From the NCBI RefSeq assembly GCF_001644195.2, contig NZ_LWBL02000050.1, positions 1 through 64,000 of the forward strand: a stretch of 64,000 nucleotides of DNA, written 5' to 3'. Below, one piece after another: positions 27,310-35,880 of this stretch. Under the pieces are notes generated by a model. That model did not search any database and was not told the origin of the DNA. It was given only the letters and a program-made list of their open reading frames with translations. The first letter of the stretch is position 1; the number at the start of each line of letters is the position of its first letter. The DNA is from Bacillus marinisedimentorum (lineage in GTDB: Bacteria > Bacillota > Bacilli > Bacillales > Bacillaceae_O). The position numbers were made by a program, and so were the translations under genes.

Positions 27310-28497
27310 ATGAAGACTGAATATAAAGTGGCGATAATAGGCGGGGGTACGGCCGGCATCACAGCAGCCGCCCAGCTGGCCAAAAAGATATTTCCGGGTG
27401 AAATCGTCATCATCGACCCGGCAGATGTTCACTACTACCAGCCGATCTGGACACTTGTCGGGGCAGGTCTTGTCAAAAAAGAAGATTCTGTCAGGCAAGA
27501 AAAGAATCTGATTCCGCGCGGAGTCTCTCACGTACAGGAAGCCGTCAAAGCGATTGATCCGGACGGGATGACGGTGACAACCGAAAGCGAAACAAAGATT
27601 AAATACCAATACCTGATTGTATGCCCGGGTCTGCAGCTGAATTGGAACAAGGTGAAGGGACTGGAAGAGGCAATCGGGAAAGATGGTGTCGTCAGCAACT
27701 ATGCTTATGAATATGTCGACAAAACGTGGGAAGCCCTCCGGAATTTCAAAGGCGGTAATGCGATCTTCACTCATCCGAATACGCCGATCAAATGCGGGGG
27801 AGCACCTCAGAAAATCATGTACCTGGCAGAAGAGTTTATTGATATGAACAATCTGAAGGACAATACGAATGTTATGTTTTACTCGGCCGACCCAAGCATC
27901 TTCGGTGTCGAAAAATACAAAAAGCTGCTTGAAAGGATCGTAGAAGAACGCGGCATCCAGACGCACTTCCGGAGGAACCTGATCGAAATCCGGGGCGGAG
28001 AAAAAGAAGCCGTGTTTGAAAACCTTGAAACCGGCGAAACGGAAACCGTTCCGTATGAAATGATTCACGTGACCCCGCCGATGGGGCCGCATGATTTTAT
28101 GATCGGAAGTCCAGTCAGCGATGAAACCGGCTGGGTCGACGTCGATCCGTACACCCTGCAGCATAAAACGTACAGCACTGTTTTCGGACTCGGCGATGCG
28201 GCCAATCTGCCGACATCCAAAACAGGCGCGGCGATACGGAAAGAGGTGCCTGTAGCCGTCAGCAATATCCTGTCCCTGATGAAAGGCGAAGAAATGAAAG
28301 CGAAATACGACGGCTATACATCCTGCCCGATCATCACCGGCAAAGGAAAACTCATTCTCGCCGAATTCGATTACGAGAAGCAGCCGAAAGAAACGTTCCC
28401 GTTTGACCAGGCGAAGGAGCGTTACAGCATGTATCTTTTGAAGAAAGAATTGCTGCCGCGGTTTTACTGGCACGGGATGCTTAAGGGAAGAATGTAA
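27310..28497 (+). CDS. sqr: Sulfide:quinone oxidoreductase
   Basis: A 395-residue FAD-dependent membrane-peripheral enzyme that oxidises sulfide and passes electrons to quinone. The FAD fingerprint GGGTAGITAAAQLAK is at the N terminus, and the redox cysteines are seen in IVCPGLQLNW and IKCGGAPQKIMY. The second FAD block is YSTVFGLGDAANLPTSKTGAAI. I use the ATG at 27310, spaced from GGGAAAG. It is divergent from the rhodanese/dioxygenase gene and has its own terminator. No CstR-type regulator gene is next to it. Confidence 0.9.
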   Translation: MKTEYKVAIIGGGTAGITAAAQLAKKIFPGEIVIIDPADVHYYQPIWTLVGAGLVKKEDSVRQEKNLIPRGVSHVQEAVKAIDPDGMTVTTESETKIKYQYLIVCPGLQLNWNKVKGLEEAIGKDGVVSNYAYEYVDKTWEALRNFKGGNAIFTHPNTPIKCGGAPQKIMYLAEEFIDMNNLKDNTNVMFYSADPSIFGVEKYKKLLERIVEERGIQTHFRRNLIEIRGGEKEAVFENLETGETETVPYEMIHVTPPMGPHDFMIGSPVSDETGWVDVDPYTLQHKTYSTVFGLGDAANLPTSKTGAAIRKEVPVAVSNILSLMKGEEMKAKYDGYTSCPIITGKGKLILAEFDYEKQPKETFPFDQAKERYSMYLLKKELLPRFYWHGMLKGRM

Positions 28498-28506
28498 GAA
28501 ACCACG

Positions 28507-28556
28507 AAATAAAGAGTGCAGTCACAAAGGATGTGTGATTGTGCTCTTTATTTTAT
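28507..28556 (+). terminator. Intrinsic terminator of sqr
   Basis: A long, slightly bulged stem between AAATAAAGAGTGCA-TCACA and TGTGATTGTGCTCTTTATTT is followed by T-rich sequence. Confidence 0.78.
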
Positions 28557-28678
28557 TGGTGACGGGGGGACACGATCCGACGGCAGTAATTGGCTAATAA
28601 AAAAATGCGGCGATGATTATACTTGGAATCGTGCGTTCCTCAACAGTGAAAAGGCCACGCCCGGACTCCCTGCCACTA

Positions 28679-29245
28679 TCAATCCAAATAAGAAAACCCG
28701 TAATTAATGAAGTTATTAATCATTACTGCCATTTCCAGCGGCGGCCGGTCCATGTCGTTGCCGATCCAATCTTTGATGACGTGAATGGATCCGCTGATGA
28801 CAAACGTGCTTAAATACCTGGAATCCTCCTTTCTAATAACGTTATCATTCACGAGGTTGCTCATCATAAATTGCTGGGTCAAATTCATCATGCGTTTTTC
28901 AAATGTGGGGGAGCCGTTCTTATTCAACAGGGTTTGGAATACGATTTTATTCTGGGTGACGTATTCCAGTATTTTCTCTGTCATCTGGATGGATTCTTCT
29001 TCTATCGTATACCGATAATCATTCAAGTACCGGCTCATGTCTTCTGTGATTTCTTCTTCAATTTTATTCAGTAAATCGTAATGATCGGTGTAATGGGTGT
29101 AGAAAGTTGAGCGATTGATATCTGCGATTTCACATACTTCTTTCACCGTGATTGCCGAAATCGGCTTGTCTGCCAGCAGCGTAATCAAACTTTCCTTCAG
29201 CACTTTTCGCGTATATTTTTTACGCCGGTCTAATTTCTCACTCAT
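28679..29245 (-). CDS. TetR family transcriptional regulator
   Basis: A 188-residue regulator with a TetR-type helix-turn-helix (AITVKEVCEIADINRSTFYT-HY) at residues 27-47 and a divergent ligand domain. The ATG at 29245 has GGAGG eight bases upstream, preferred over starts further up. It is divergent from an MMPL exporter gene and probably represses it, since an inverted repeat lies in the shared promoter region. Confidence 0.9.
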   Translation of the reverse strand: MSEKLDRRKKYTRKVLKESLITLLADKPISAITVKEVCEIADINRSTFYTHYTDHYDLLNKIEEEITEDMSRYLNDYRYTIEEESIQMTEKILEYVTQNKIVFQTLLNKNGSPTFEKRMMNLTQQFMMSNLVNDNVIRKEDSRYLSTFVISGSIHVIKDWIGNDMDRPPLEMAVMINNFINYGFSYLD

Positions 29246-29299
29246 AGGAATGACCTCCAATTGTGACATTTTTGTGACAATCCGACATATAGAAAAGAA

Positions 29300-29364
29300 G
29301 TGTTGGGAAACTGACGGTATGAATAAAACTGTATATTGAAAACCCAACACGGTGTCCATATAAT
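29300..29364 (+). promoter_or_regulatory. Promoter of the MMPL operon with candidate TetR operator arms
   Basis: A -35 box TTGAAA (29336-29341) and a -10 box TATAAT (29359-29364) are 17 bases apart. CCCAACAC sits in the spacer at 29343-29350. Its inverse GTGTTGGG lies at 29300-29307, near the presumed tetR promoter. The two arms could bind the divergently encoded TetR protein. Confidence 0.75.
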
Positions 29365-29461
29365 AGTAGTTTGTATGGAATGGTTATGCAAGAGAGGATG
29401 AGGCCTTATTGATATAACAGCACGCATCATAAAACATAAAAAATGGATTGTCGCTTTATTC

Positions 29462-31459
29462 ATGATGATTGCCCTTGTCGGTGCGGTCGTGCAATTCGCC
29501 GTTCCCGTCAATTACAATATGGTCGATTATTTACCGGAAGATGCGCCATCGACGAATGCGATGGAACTGATGGAAGAAGAGTTTGAGGACCCTGTTGCGA
29601 ACACACGGGTGATGGTGCGGGATGTTTCGATCACAGAAGCGCTCGCGTATAAAGAAAAATTGGAAGCCATTGATGGTGTGAGCGGTGTGACGTGGCTGGA
29701 TGATGTCATCGATCTGAAAGTTCCCATCCGAATGGCGAATCAGGATACGGTGGAATCCTATTATCAAAACGAGGCAGCATTATTTTTATTGAATATCAGC
29801 GATGGGGATGAAGTCGAGGCCACGGATCAAATTTATGAGTTGATCGGGGAAAAGAATGCGATTGCAGGTGAAGCGGTGAATACCGCTGCTTCCCAAAAAA
29901 TGACCGGCAAGGAATCGATGAATGCGGCCGCTTTGTTAGTTCCGATCATCATTCTGATCCTGGTTTTATCGACCAACTCCTGGATGGAGCCGGTCTTCTT
30001 TTTGACAGCCATCGGCGTTTCGATCTTGATCAACCTGGGCACGAATATCTTTCTCGGTGATGTTTCGTTCATTACACAATCGGTGGCGCCGATCCTGCAG
30101 CTTGCTGTGTCGCTGGATTATGCGATTTTTTTGCTCCACAGTTTTTCGGATTACCGCAAGCGCATCCCTGACCCAACAGAAGCCATGCAGCTTGCGATGA
30201 AGCGGTCCTTCCCGGCGATCATCGCAAGTGCGTCTACGACATTTTTTGGATTCACCGCTTTGACTTTCATGGAGTTTGGAATCGGCTCCGATTTAGGCCT
30301 TAATCTTTTGAAAGGGATCCTGCTCAGCTTCATCAGTGTGATGGTCTTTTTGCCGGCCCTGACGGTGATGTTCTATCACTGGATAGACCGGACAAAGCAC
30401 AGACCGTTTGTGCCGGACTTCAAAAATATCGGGAAGCGCGTGTTGAAATTAAGGATACCGGGCCTGATCTTGATGGTGATTCTGATCGTTCCGGCCTTTT
30501 TAGGGCAGAGCAATACGTCGTTCCAATATGGGATCGGCGACCATCCTGAGAATACACGGGCGGGGCAGGACCAAACCGCCATTCAAGAAGCGTTCGGGAA
30601 AAACACGCCGGTGGTGCTTCTTGTACCTAAAGGCGATGTCGCAAAAGAAGAGGAGCTCGTGCAGGAGTTAGAAGATTTGCCTTATGTTTCAAGTGTCTTT
30701 TCCTATGTGAATTTGGTCAGTCCGGCCATTCCGTCTGATTTTTTGGAAGAGTCGATAACCGGACAGTTTTATTCAGATCATTACGCACGAATCACCCTTT
30801 ACACGGAAACCGATACGGAAGGGAAAGCGGCCTTTTCGTTAGTTGAAAACGTGATGGATACGGCAGAGTCTTATTACGATGAAATCCATTTGATCGGGGA
30901 GAGTGTGACACTCTTTGACATCAAGAATACTGTTCAAAAAGACAATACGCTAGTCAATTGGCTGACGATCATAACGATTGCGGTTGTGCTTATCCTGACG
31001 TTCCGGTCGATCTCAATACCAGTCGTGCTGCTGTTGACGATTCAAACGGCTGTCTGGATCAATCTGGCGGTGCCGTACTTTACGGGTTCATCCCTCGTGT
31101 ATATCGGCTACCTGCTCATAAGCACCATCCAGCTTGCAGCGACCGTCGATTATGCGATTTTATTCACCGAAGCTTATACGAAACTTCGGAAAGAGATGCC
31201 TGCATTAAAGGCAATCAGAAAAACGGTTGATGATAAGGTTTTCGCGGTTTTCATCTCCGCTTCCATCTTATCCAGTGTCGGATTCATCCTGTGGATCACA
31301 TCGTCGAATCCGATCGTGTCTTCCGTCGGTTTATTGCTGGGCAGGGGGGCGCTGCTGGCATTCATCATGGTTGTTGTCGTCCTGCCGGCGATGCTGCTCA
31401 TTCTCGACCGGTTCATAGAAAAAACAACATGGAAAGCAAACTTTTATAAGGGGAAATGA
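29462..31459 (+). CDS. MMPL/RND family transporter
   Basis: A 665-residue exporter of the MMPL branch, with two repeats each made of one helix, a large extracellular loop and five helices. The intramembrane pattern ATVDYAILFTEAYT in repeat two matches SLDYAIFLLHSFSDY in repeat one. The ATG at 29462 falls inside the first membrane helix: the frame is open upstream to 29408 and encodes DITARIIKHKKWIVALF before it, the usual start of the family, but it offers only ATT or ATA codons. The true start is probably upstream at a rare codon. It overlaps the next gene by four bases. The substrate is unknown. Confidence 0.88.
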   Translation: MMIALVGAVVQFAVPVNYNMVDYLPEDAPSTNAMELMEEEFEDPVANTRVMVRDVSITEALAYKEKLEAIDGVSGVTWLDDVIDLKVPIRMANQDTVESYYQNEAALFLLNISDGDEVEATDQIYELIGEKNAIAGEAVNTAASQKMTGKESMNAAALLVPIIILILVLSTNSWMEPVFFLTAIGVSILINLGTNIFLGDVSFITQSVAPILQLAVSLDYAIFLLHSFSDYRKRIPDPTEAMQLAMKRSFPAIIASASTTFFGFTALTFMEFGIGSDLGLNLLKGILLSFISVMVFLPALTVMFYHWIDRTKHRPFVPDFKNIGKRVLKLRIPGLILMVILIVPAFLGQSNTSFQYGIGDHPENTRAGQDQTAIQEAFGKNTPVVLLVPKGDVAKEEELVQELEDLPYVSSVFSYVNLVSPAIPSDFLEESITGQFYSDHYARITLYTETDTEGKAAFSLVENVMDTAESYYDEIHLIGESVTLFDIKNTVQKDNTLVNWLTIITIAVVLILTFRSISIPVVLLLTIQTAVWINLAVPYFTGSSLVYIGYLLISTIQLAATVDYAILFTEAYTKLRKEMPALKAIRKTVDDKVFAVFISASILSSVGFILWITSSNPIVSSVGLLLGRGALLAFIMVVVVLPAMLLILDRFIEKTTWKANFYKGK

Positions 31460-33276
31460 TGATGAGACTAAAACGTATACTAGTGATATTCATGGCATTT
31501 CTTCTTGTCATACCCGCGTTTCTCGCATCTGCGGAGACAAATTCTTCCGAAAAAAAGAATCTCACAGATGAAGGGGCTTACTCGGCGAAACACGAGGTTG
31601 TCTATGCGACATTGAATGCCGCCGGGAAGCAGGAAGAAATGTATGTCGTCAACAATTTCACAATCGAAAAGCCTGGAACAATCATCGACCACGGACCGTA
31701 TACCGGCATCAAAAATTTAACCGATATGACGGATATAAAAAAACAAAATGGACAAATCGAATTTTCAGCTGGCGAAGAAGAGTTTTACTATCAGGGCAAC
31801 CTGGAAGGCAAGCCATTGCCGTGGGATATCGATATATCCTATAAATTGAATGGAAAGACTATTTCTGCTGAAAAATTGCTGGGCAAAGACGGCCGGCTTG
31901 AGATCCAAATCGGCACGGCCGCAAACGAGGAAGCGGATCAAGCCTTTTTCAACAACTATTTGTTACAGATCACCCTTACATTCGATGCGGCGATTTACAA
32001 AAATATCGAAGCACCGGATGGAACCATTGCGAATGCAGGGAAGAACAGGCAAGTGACATTTACCGTCATGCCTGAAAAAGAAGGGCACTTCATGATCCGG
32101 GCGGATGTTTCCGATTTTGAGATGGAAGGCATAGAAATTGCCGCGGTTCCGTCGTCCATGTCCATCGACGCCCCGGATACCGGTGCGATGAAAAAAGATA
32201 TGCATTCGTTATCAGATGCAACAAGCGAGATCAATAAAGGCGTGAGCGAACTCCAGAAAGGTATCGCAAAGCTGCATGACGGAGCGGCCAGCCTGCAAAA
32301 TGGGTCACAGCAATATAAAAACGGAATCAATGACCTGCAAGACGGCTCGTCCGAACTGGTGCAGGGATCGTCGTCGATTAAGGCATCGCTTGAACAAATG
32401 AGCGGGTCTGTCGGAGCCGGTTCAGGTGACATGAATCTTGATGAACTGAAAAAGCTTGAAGACGGCCTGCGCCAGATAGCTGCCGGATTGAGCGAAACGG
32501 AAAAGGGCCTGACGGATCTGAACACGTCATACAGCCAGGCATATCATGCACTTGATCAGGCGATGGAAGGGATTCCCGCTTATCAAATTTCCGAAGCAGA
32601 CATCAAGGCGCTGCATGAAAGCGGCGCCGATCCGAAAGTCATCAACCAACTCACGGAAACGTATCGAGCGGCCCTTACTGCAAAAGGGACTTACGGACAG
32701 GTGAAAGAGGGGTTCGCTGCCGTCGGTCCGGCACTGGACCAGACAACAGGATCACTGAATGAAATGAGCGCCGGCCTCATAACTATGGCAGATAACCTCG
32801 GCAGCAGTTTGGATAACATGAACCTGGCAGATTCGATGAAGCAACTTGAGGAAGGGCTGCAGGCGCTGTCCTCAAATTACGGCGATTTCCATGCCGGCCT
32901 GGCTGAATATACCGGCGGAGTCGCCAAATTGGCAGAATCATACCAGGATCTCCATAATGGCATCGGCGGCCTGAAAGACGGAGGCGGCAAACTCGAAAAT
33001 GGTGCGGCTGAACTCCATGAAGGCACATCCGAACTCGCGTCTTCCACGAGCGACCTGCCGGAACAGATGCAGCGCGAAATCGATGAGATGATGAATGAGT
33101 ACGATAAATCGGACTTCGAGCCAGTATCATTTGTGTCACCTGAAAATGAAAAAGTGGAGTCCGTCCAATTTGTCATTAAAACGGAAAGCATCAAGAAAGC
33201 TGAACAAGATAAAGACGCTCCGGAACACGAAGAGGAAAAAAGCTTCTGGGACCGTTTGCTGGACTTGTTCAGGTGA
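31456..33276 (+). CDS. Secreted heptad-repeat protein of the YhgE/Pip type, exporter partner
   Basis: A 606-residue protein with a signal peptide (ILVIFMAFLLVIPAFLASA), a strand-rich domain to about residue 240 and a long coiled region of x-x-x-L-x-x-G heptads (for example LHDGAASLQNGSQQ and LKDGGGKLENGAAEL). The C terminus is acidic, then ends FWDRLLDLFR without a clear membrane helix. Such proteins are encoded beside MMPL exporters and may act as an extracellular accessory. It overlaps the MMPL gene (ATGA). The first of three consecutive ATGs is used, but the third is best spaced from AAGGGG. Confidence 0.8.
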   Translation: MMMRLKRILVIFMAFLLVIPAFLASAETNSSEKKNLTDEGAYSAKHEVVYATLNAAGKQEEMYVVNNFTIEKPGTIIDHGPYTGIKNLTDMTDIKKQNGQIEFSAGEEEFYYQGNLEGKPLPWDIDISYKLNGKTISAEKLLGKDGRLEIQIGTAANEEADQAFFNNYLLQITLTFDAAIYKNIEAPDGTIANAGKNRQVTFTVMPEKEGHFMIRADVSDFEMEGIEIAAVPSSMSIDAPDTGAMKKDMHSLSDATSEINKGVSELQKGIAKLHDGAASLQNGSQQYKNGINDLQDGSSELVQGSSSIKASLEQMSGSVGAGSGDMNLDELKKLEDGLRQIAAGLSETEKGLTDLNTSYSQAYHALDQAMEGIPAYQISEADIKALHESGADPKVINQLTETYRAALTAKGTYGQVKEGFAAVGPALDQTTGSLNEMSAGLITMADNLGSSLDNMNLADSMKQLEEGLQALSSNYGDFHAGLAEYTGGVAKLAESYQDLHNGIGGLKDGGGKLENGAAELHEGTSELASSTSDLPEQMQREIDEMMNEYDKSDFEPVSFVSPENEKVESVQFVIKTESIKKAEQDKDAPEHEEEKSFWDRLLDLFR

Positions 33277-33278
33277 TA

Positions 33279-33322
33279 GCAGCCTTCTCCCATGGGCAGT
33301 GGGGGGAGGCTGTTTTTGTTTT
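33279..33322 (+). terminator. Intrinsic terminator of the MMPL operon
   Basis: Arms AGCAGCCTTCTCCC and GGGGGGAGGCTG followed by T residues. Confidence 0.85.
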
Positions 33323-33473
33323 GATTGATGCAGGGGAGGGAGACGACCTTAAGGCATAATAGGCAGAAGAGTTTAAGAACACCCTTGTTGAAGCCGCTTA
33401 ATAAATTTTGGTTTTCTCCAAGGGAAATAATGTTAATATTATGATGACTGGTTAAAGTTGTGGGGTGTTAATC

Positions 33474-33620
33474 GTGTTGAAATTTGTTGATGACTTAGCA
33501 GGTGCTATCTATGATATTATTACGTTTGTCATAAGGTCAATTAGTTATTTGCTGGCAGGGATGATTATTGTTGCAGTTCCAGTGTATATGATTGTTTGGA
33601 TAGTTGAATTATTTCAGTGA
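33474..33620 (+). CDS. Small membrane protein, 48 aa
   Basis: A GTG-started frame with TGTGGGG about nine bases upstream encodes 48 residues with an amphipathic N terminus and one hydrophobic helix (SYLLAGMIIVAVPVYMIVWIV). It is too short for confident family assignment. It lies about 100 bases ahead of another small membrane protein gene. Confidence 0.5.
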   Translation: MLKFVDDLAGAIYDIITFVIRSISYLLAGMIIVAVPVYMIVWIVELFQ

Positions 33621-33723
33621 TTTGATTATTTTTAAGAGATTTATTTTAACAAACAGAACGGATAGTACGTTAGTTGTTTTTGACTATTTGCTATGTATAA
33701 TTCACTTGTAAGGAGTGCATCTA

Positions 33724-33921
33724 TTGACCGAACTTGCAGAAGCTTTACGTGCAATTGCCATAACGATTTTAGTGATCAGTTCCTCTTTTTATTTTCGCCA
33801 TTTGGACAAAACCAGGAAACAAAGGAAACTGTCAACCTTTGAATTCGTCATGTACGTCACGATTCAAATTGCCTTTATTTTATTTACAGTCAGCTTATTG
33901 CTTTACATATTTGTTGTATAG
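33724..33921 (+). CDS. Small membrane protein, about 65 aa
   Basis: A TTG start with AAGGAG about eight bases upstream gives a protein with two hydrophobic helices (AIAITILVISSSFYF and IQIAFILFTVSLLLYIFVV) around a basic turn (DKTRKQRK). A GTG nine bases upstream sits on the ribosome binding site itself and is less likely. Function unknown. Confidence 0.6.
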   Translation: MTELAEALRAIAITILVISSSFYFRHLDKTRKQRKLSTFEFVMYVTIQIAFILFTVSLLLYIFVV

Positions 33922-34107
33922 TGATTCAGCCGGGGGTTACAGTTTGTCTATGTTAAAGTTTGTTGTTGGAAAACCGCCAAACAGAGCAAGTACAAAGAAA
34001 TGGAAACCATCTCAGATTATCTTGTTTAACAATATAAACATTGTTCTTTATTCATCTGGCGAAGTAGGGTTGTAGCATTAGTAGGGCAATTTAAACTGGG
34101 GTGTTGA

Positions 34108-34369
34108 TTTCCGCTTCAGGGGCTCGCTTTCACCCAAGGGCACAAGTGCGACATCTGTTCCTGCTTCCCTTCGGTTGCACTCACAGTGTCTTCTTTGCCG
34201 CGGGGCGGCGGTGAGCCTCCTCATCGCTATCGCTCTAGCGGGGTCTCACCTGTCCCGCTGCTCCCGCCTGCGGGGGTAGCGAACAGGGAAGACCCCGCAG
34301 GCGCGAATAGTGCCGAGAAGCTCCCGGTCGCCCCGCGGAAAGCGAATGCCTGCAGCGGAAAGGAACGGG
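34108..34369. repeat. Palindromic intergenic repeat family B
   Basis: A GC-rich element with nested inverted repeats such as GCCGCGGGGCG / CGCCCCGCGG near its ends and CCTGCGGGG / CCCCGCAGG in the middle. A shorter copy with the same GTGTCTTCTTTGCCGCGGGG entry is at 17333. Confidence 0.8.
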
Positions 34370-34517
34370 CTATCTCCAGAATAACCTGCTATCATTTTTG
34401 CAGTTTTTCAAAGATGGGTTAGTTTGATAAGCCAAACATTTAAATTCGGATTTATGTGACTTATACTTTGCTGATGAATAACAACATTGAACGTTAACAC
34501 AGCCCAGAATAAAATAA

Positions 34518-34565
34518 AAACCCGAACAGGAGGCCTATATTCCATAGGCTCTATCTATTCGGGTT
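34518..34565 (-). terminator. Intrinsic terminator of the thioredoxin-fold gene
   Basis: On the minus strand, AACCCGAA opens and TTCGGGTT closes a stem that contains a second short stem. TTTTTATTTTATT follows. Confidence 0.8.
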
Positions 34566-34585
34566 CATTCATTTCAATTCATGGA

Positions 34586-35245
34586 TTATTGGAGAATTTC
34601 CTGGATCTTGCCAAGGATCAGCTGCTCAGGAGCTGCGCCTTCCTGTTCGGCTTTCCCGTCGTTGATGACGGTTTTCGGTACGCCCATGACGTTATGCTTT
34701 TGAGACAATTCCTGGAATTCCATTGCCTCAATCATTTCGCCGCGGATACGAGGGTTGACCATTGCCATGTGGTGAGCCACGCGAACTGCGCGGGGACAAT
34801 GAGGTCAGGTGGGTGTTACGAATACGGAAAGTGTAACATCCTGATCGATCGCTTTAAGTGCCTCGATCGTTGCCGGCTCCAATCCGATTTTGTCATTGGC
34901 GATATCGATGATGTCCTCGATCAATGTCGTGAACTCGTAGCCTGATGGAATGCCGTAGAAACGCACGCCTGTATCAGTGCCGTCTTCCTTCACGAATACG
35001 ATCGCAGGATACTTGTCGACACCAAGGCGGCTCACTTCATCCGCATTTTCATCCTTATCCAAATACTGAATGTCGATCTGATCGGATAATGAAGTCAATT
35101 CTTCAAGAATTTCTTTCGTCTCGCCGCACATTTCGCAGTTGTCGGTTGTGCTGAAATAACGGATATGCGCAGTGCCAGTCATCTGGCTGAACATATCTCT
35201 GATCGTCTGCTTGTCTTCCTCAGCAATCTTTGCCACAGTACTCAT
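34586..35245 (-). CDS. Two-domain thioredoxin-fold oxidoreductase with in-frame TGA at an active-site cysteine (candidate selenoprotein)
   Basis: The frame from 35245 to 34586 encodes 219 residues if the TGA at 34805-34807 is read through. The first thioredoxin-like domain has the CxxC motif NCEMCGE. The second would have TPT-(TGA)-PHCPRAV, where related proteins have a CxxC motif. The sequence after the TGA stays in frame and keeps the fold blocks (NVMGVPKTVIND), as expected for selenocysteine (UxxC) or for a very recent nonsense change. AAGGAG adjoins the ATG at 35245 but is well spaced from a GTG at 35236, which I consider the likelier start. It follows a NifX-like gene by about 50 bases. 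No selenocysteine machinery is in the window. Confidence 0.8.
34777..34795 (-). promoter_or_regulatory. SECIS-like hairpin after the in-frame TGA
   Basis: In the mRNA, ten bases past the TGA, CC-C-CGCG pairs with CGCG-U-GG around a CAGUU loop. This gives a stem of four plus two pairs with a single mismatch and a loop beginning 16-17 bases after the stop codon, the position expected of bacterial SECIS elements. An overlapping GUGG/CCAC hairpin competes with it. The fit is suggestive only. Confidence 0.4.
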
Positions 35246-35289
35246 CTCCTTTTAAAAAAGTATGTACCCTTAGAGTTTTCCCTTAAGGC

Positions 35290-35661
35290 TCAGGAATTAA
35301 ACGGCTCTTGCTGCAGCAGCCGGCCGACAGCTTCCCGTGCGGAGCCATCCGCTCCTGTCATAACCTTCATGTCTGTTTCGTTCATCACCTTATGCAGCCC
35401 TCTGCCTGCATGATGGACAAAAACGACATCGACATTTTGCTCTAAAAGAAAATCTTTGATAGTGTCCTGGTGATTTGCAGGATGGTGATGATGGCCGCCT
35501 TCATGATGGCCATGCTCGCCGTGCATCGCGGCAAACGGTGCATCAATTTCGTTCCAACGAGCGACCTCTCCATTCTCCACATCAACAAGCGCCAGGGTTG
35601 CGGTCCGTCCGAAATGGGCATTCACCATTCCGTCAGGCGTTACTGCTACAGCGATTCTCAT
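35290..35661 (-). CDS. NifX/NifB-type (Nitro_FeMo-Co) domain protein with histidine-rich insert
   Basis: A 123-residue protein of the dinitrogenase iron-molybdenum cofactor biosynthesis superfamily, starting MRIAVAVTPDGMVNAHFGR, the family's N-terminal block. Members outside nitrogen fixers may bind metal clusters. An insert near residues 46-63 is histidine-rich (HGEHGHHEGGHHHHPANH), unusual for the family and suggestive of metal binding. No nif genes are present. It lies upstream of the thioredoxin-fold gene on the same strand and is probably co-transcribed with it. GAGGTG precedes the ATG. Confidence 0.85.
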   Translation of the reverse strand: MRIAVAVTPDGMVNAHFGRTATLALVDVENGEVARWNEIDAPFAAMHGEHGHHEGGHHHHPANHQDTIKDFLLEQNVDVVFVHHAGRGLHKVMNETDMKVMTGADGSAREAVGRLLQQEPFNS

Positions 35662-35688
35662 GCCAACACCTCTTTAGTCAGTAGGTTA

Positions 35689-35707
35689 ATAACCCTTAGG
35701 GGTATAT
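35689..35707. promoter_or_regulatory. CsoR/CstR-like palindrome upstream of the NifX-like gene
   Basis: Read on the minus strand, ATACCCCTAAGGGTTAT is a GC-tract palindrome resembling operators of CsoR-family regulators (ATACCCC-TA-GGGGTAT). It lies about 30 bases ahead of the start codon. No CsoR-family gene is in the window. Confidence 0.5.
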
Positions 35708-35880
35708 TACGTCTTCAATTGTAACGTTAAATGGCAGATAGTTCAAATGAAATTTGCAGATTGATGCCAGGCACCGCTTCCTGGCGGAAATAACAATTCA
35801 TCTATACGATTAATGCTGAAACATCTTAAAAAACAAATTCGAATAGGATAGGTATCAAGACAGTATGGAAGGGGAATCAC

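Larger units (their letters stand above)
33922..34585. other. Intergenic region with repeat family B and a minus-strand terminator
   Basis: The interval holds no gene. The central 260 bases are repeat family B. At 34518-34565 a stem AACCCGAA/TTCGGGTT around an inner ATAGGC/GCCTAT stem, with minus-strand T residues, ends the thioredoxin-fold gene. Confidence 0.75.

Noticed and set aside
27184-28473. 429-codon frame antisense to sulfide:quinone oxidoreductase
   Set aside because: It is entirely opposite a well-supported gene with family motifs and has low-complexity composition typical of an antisense shadow.
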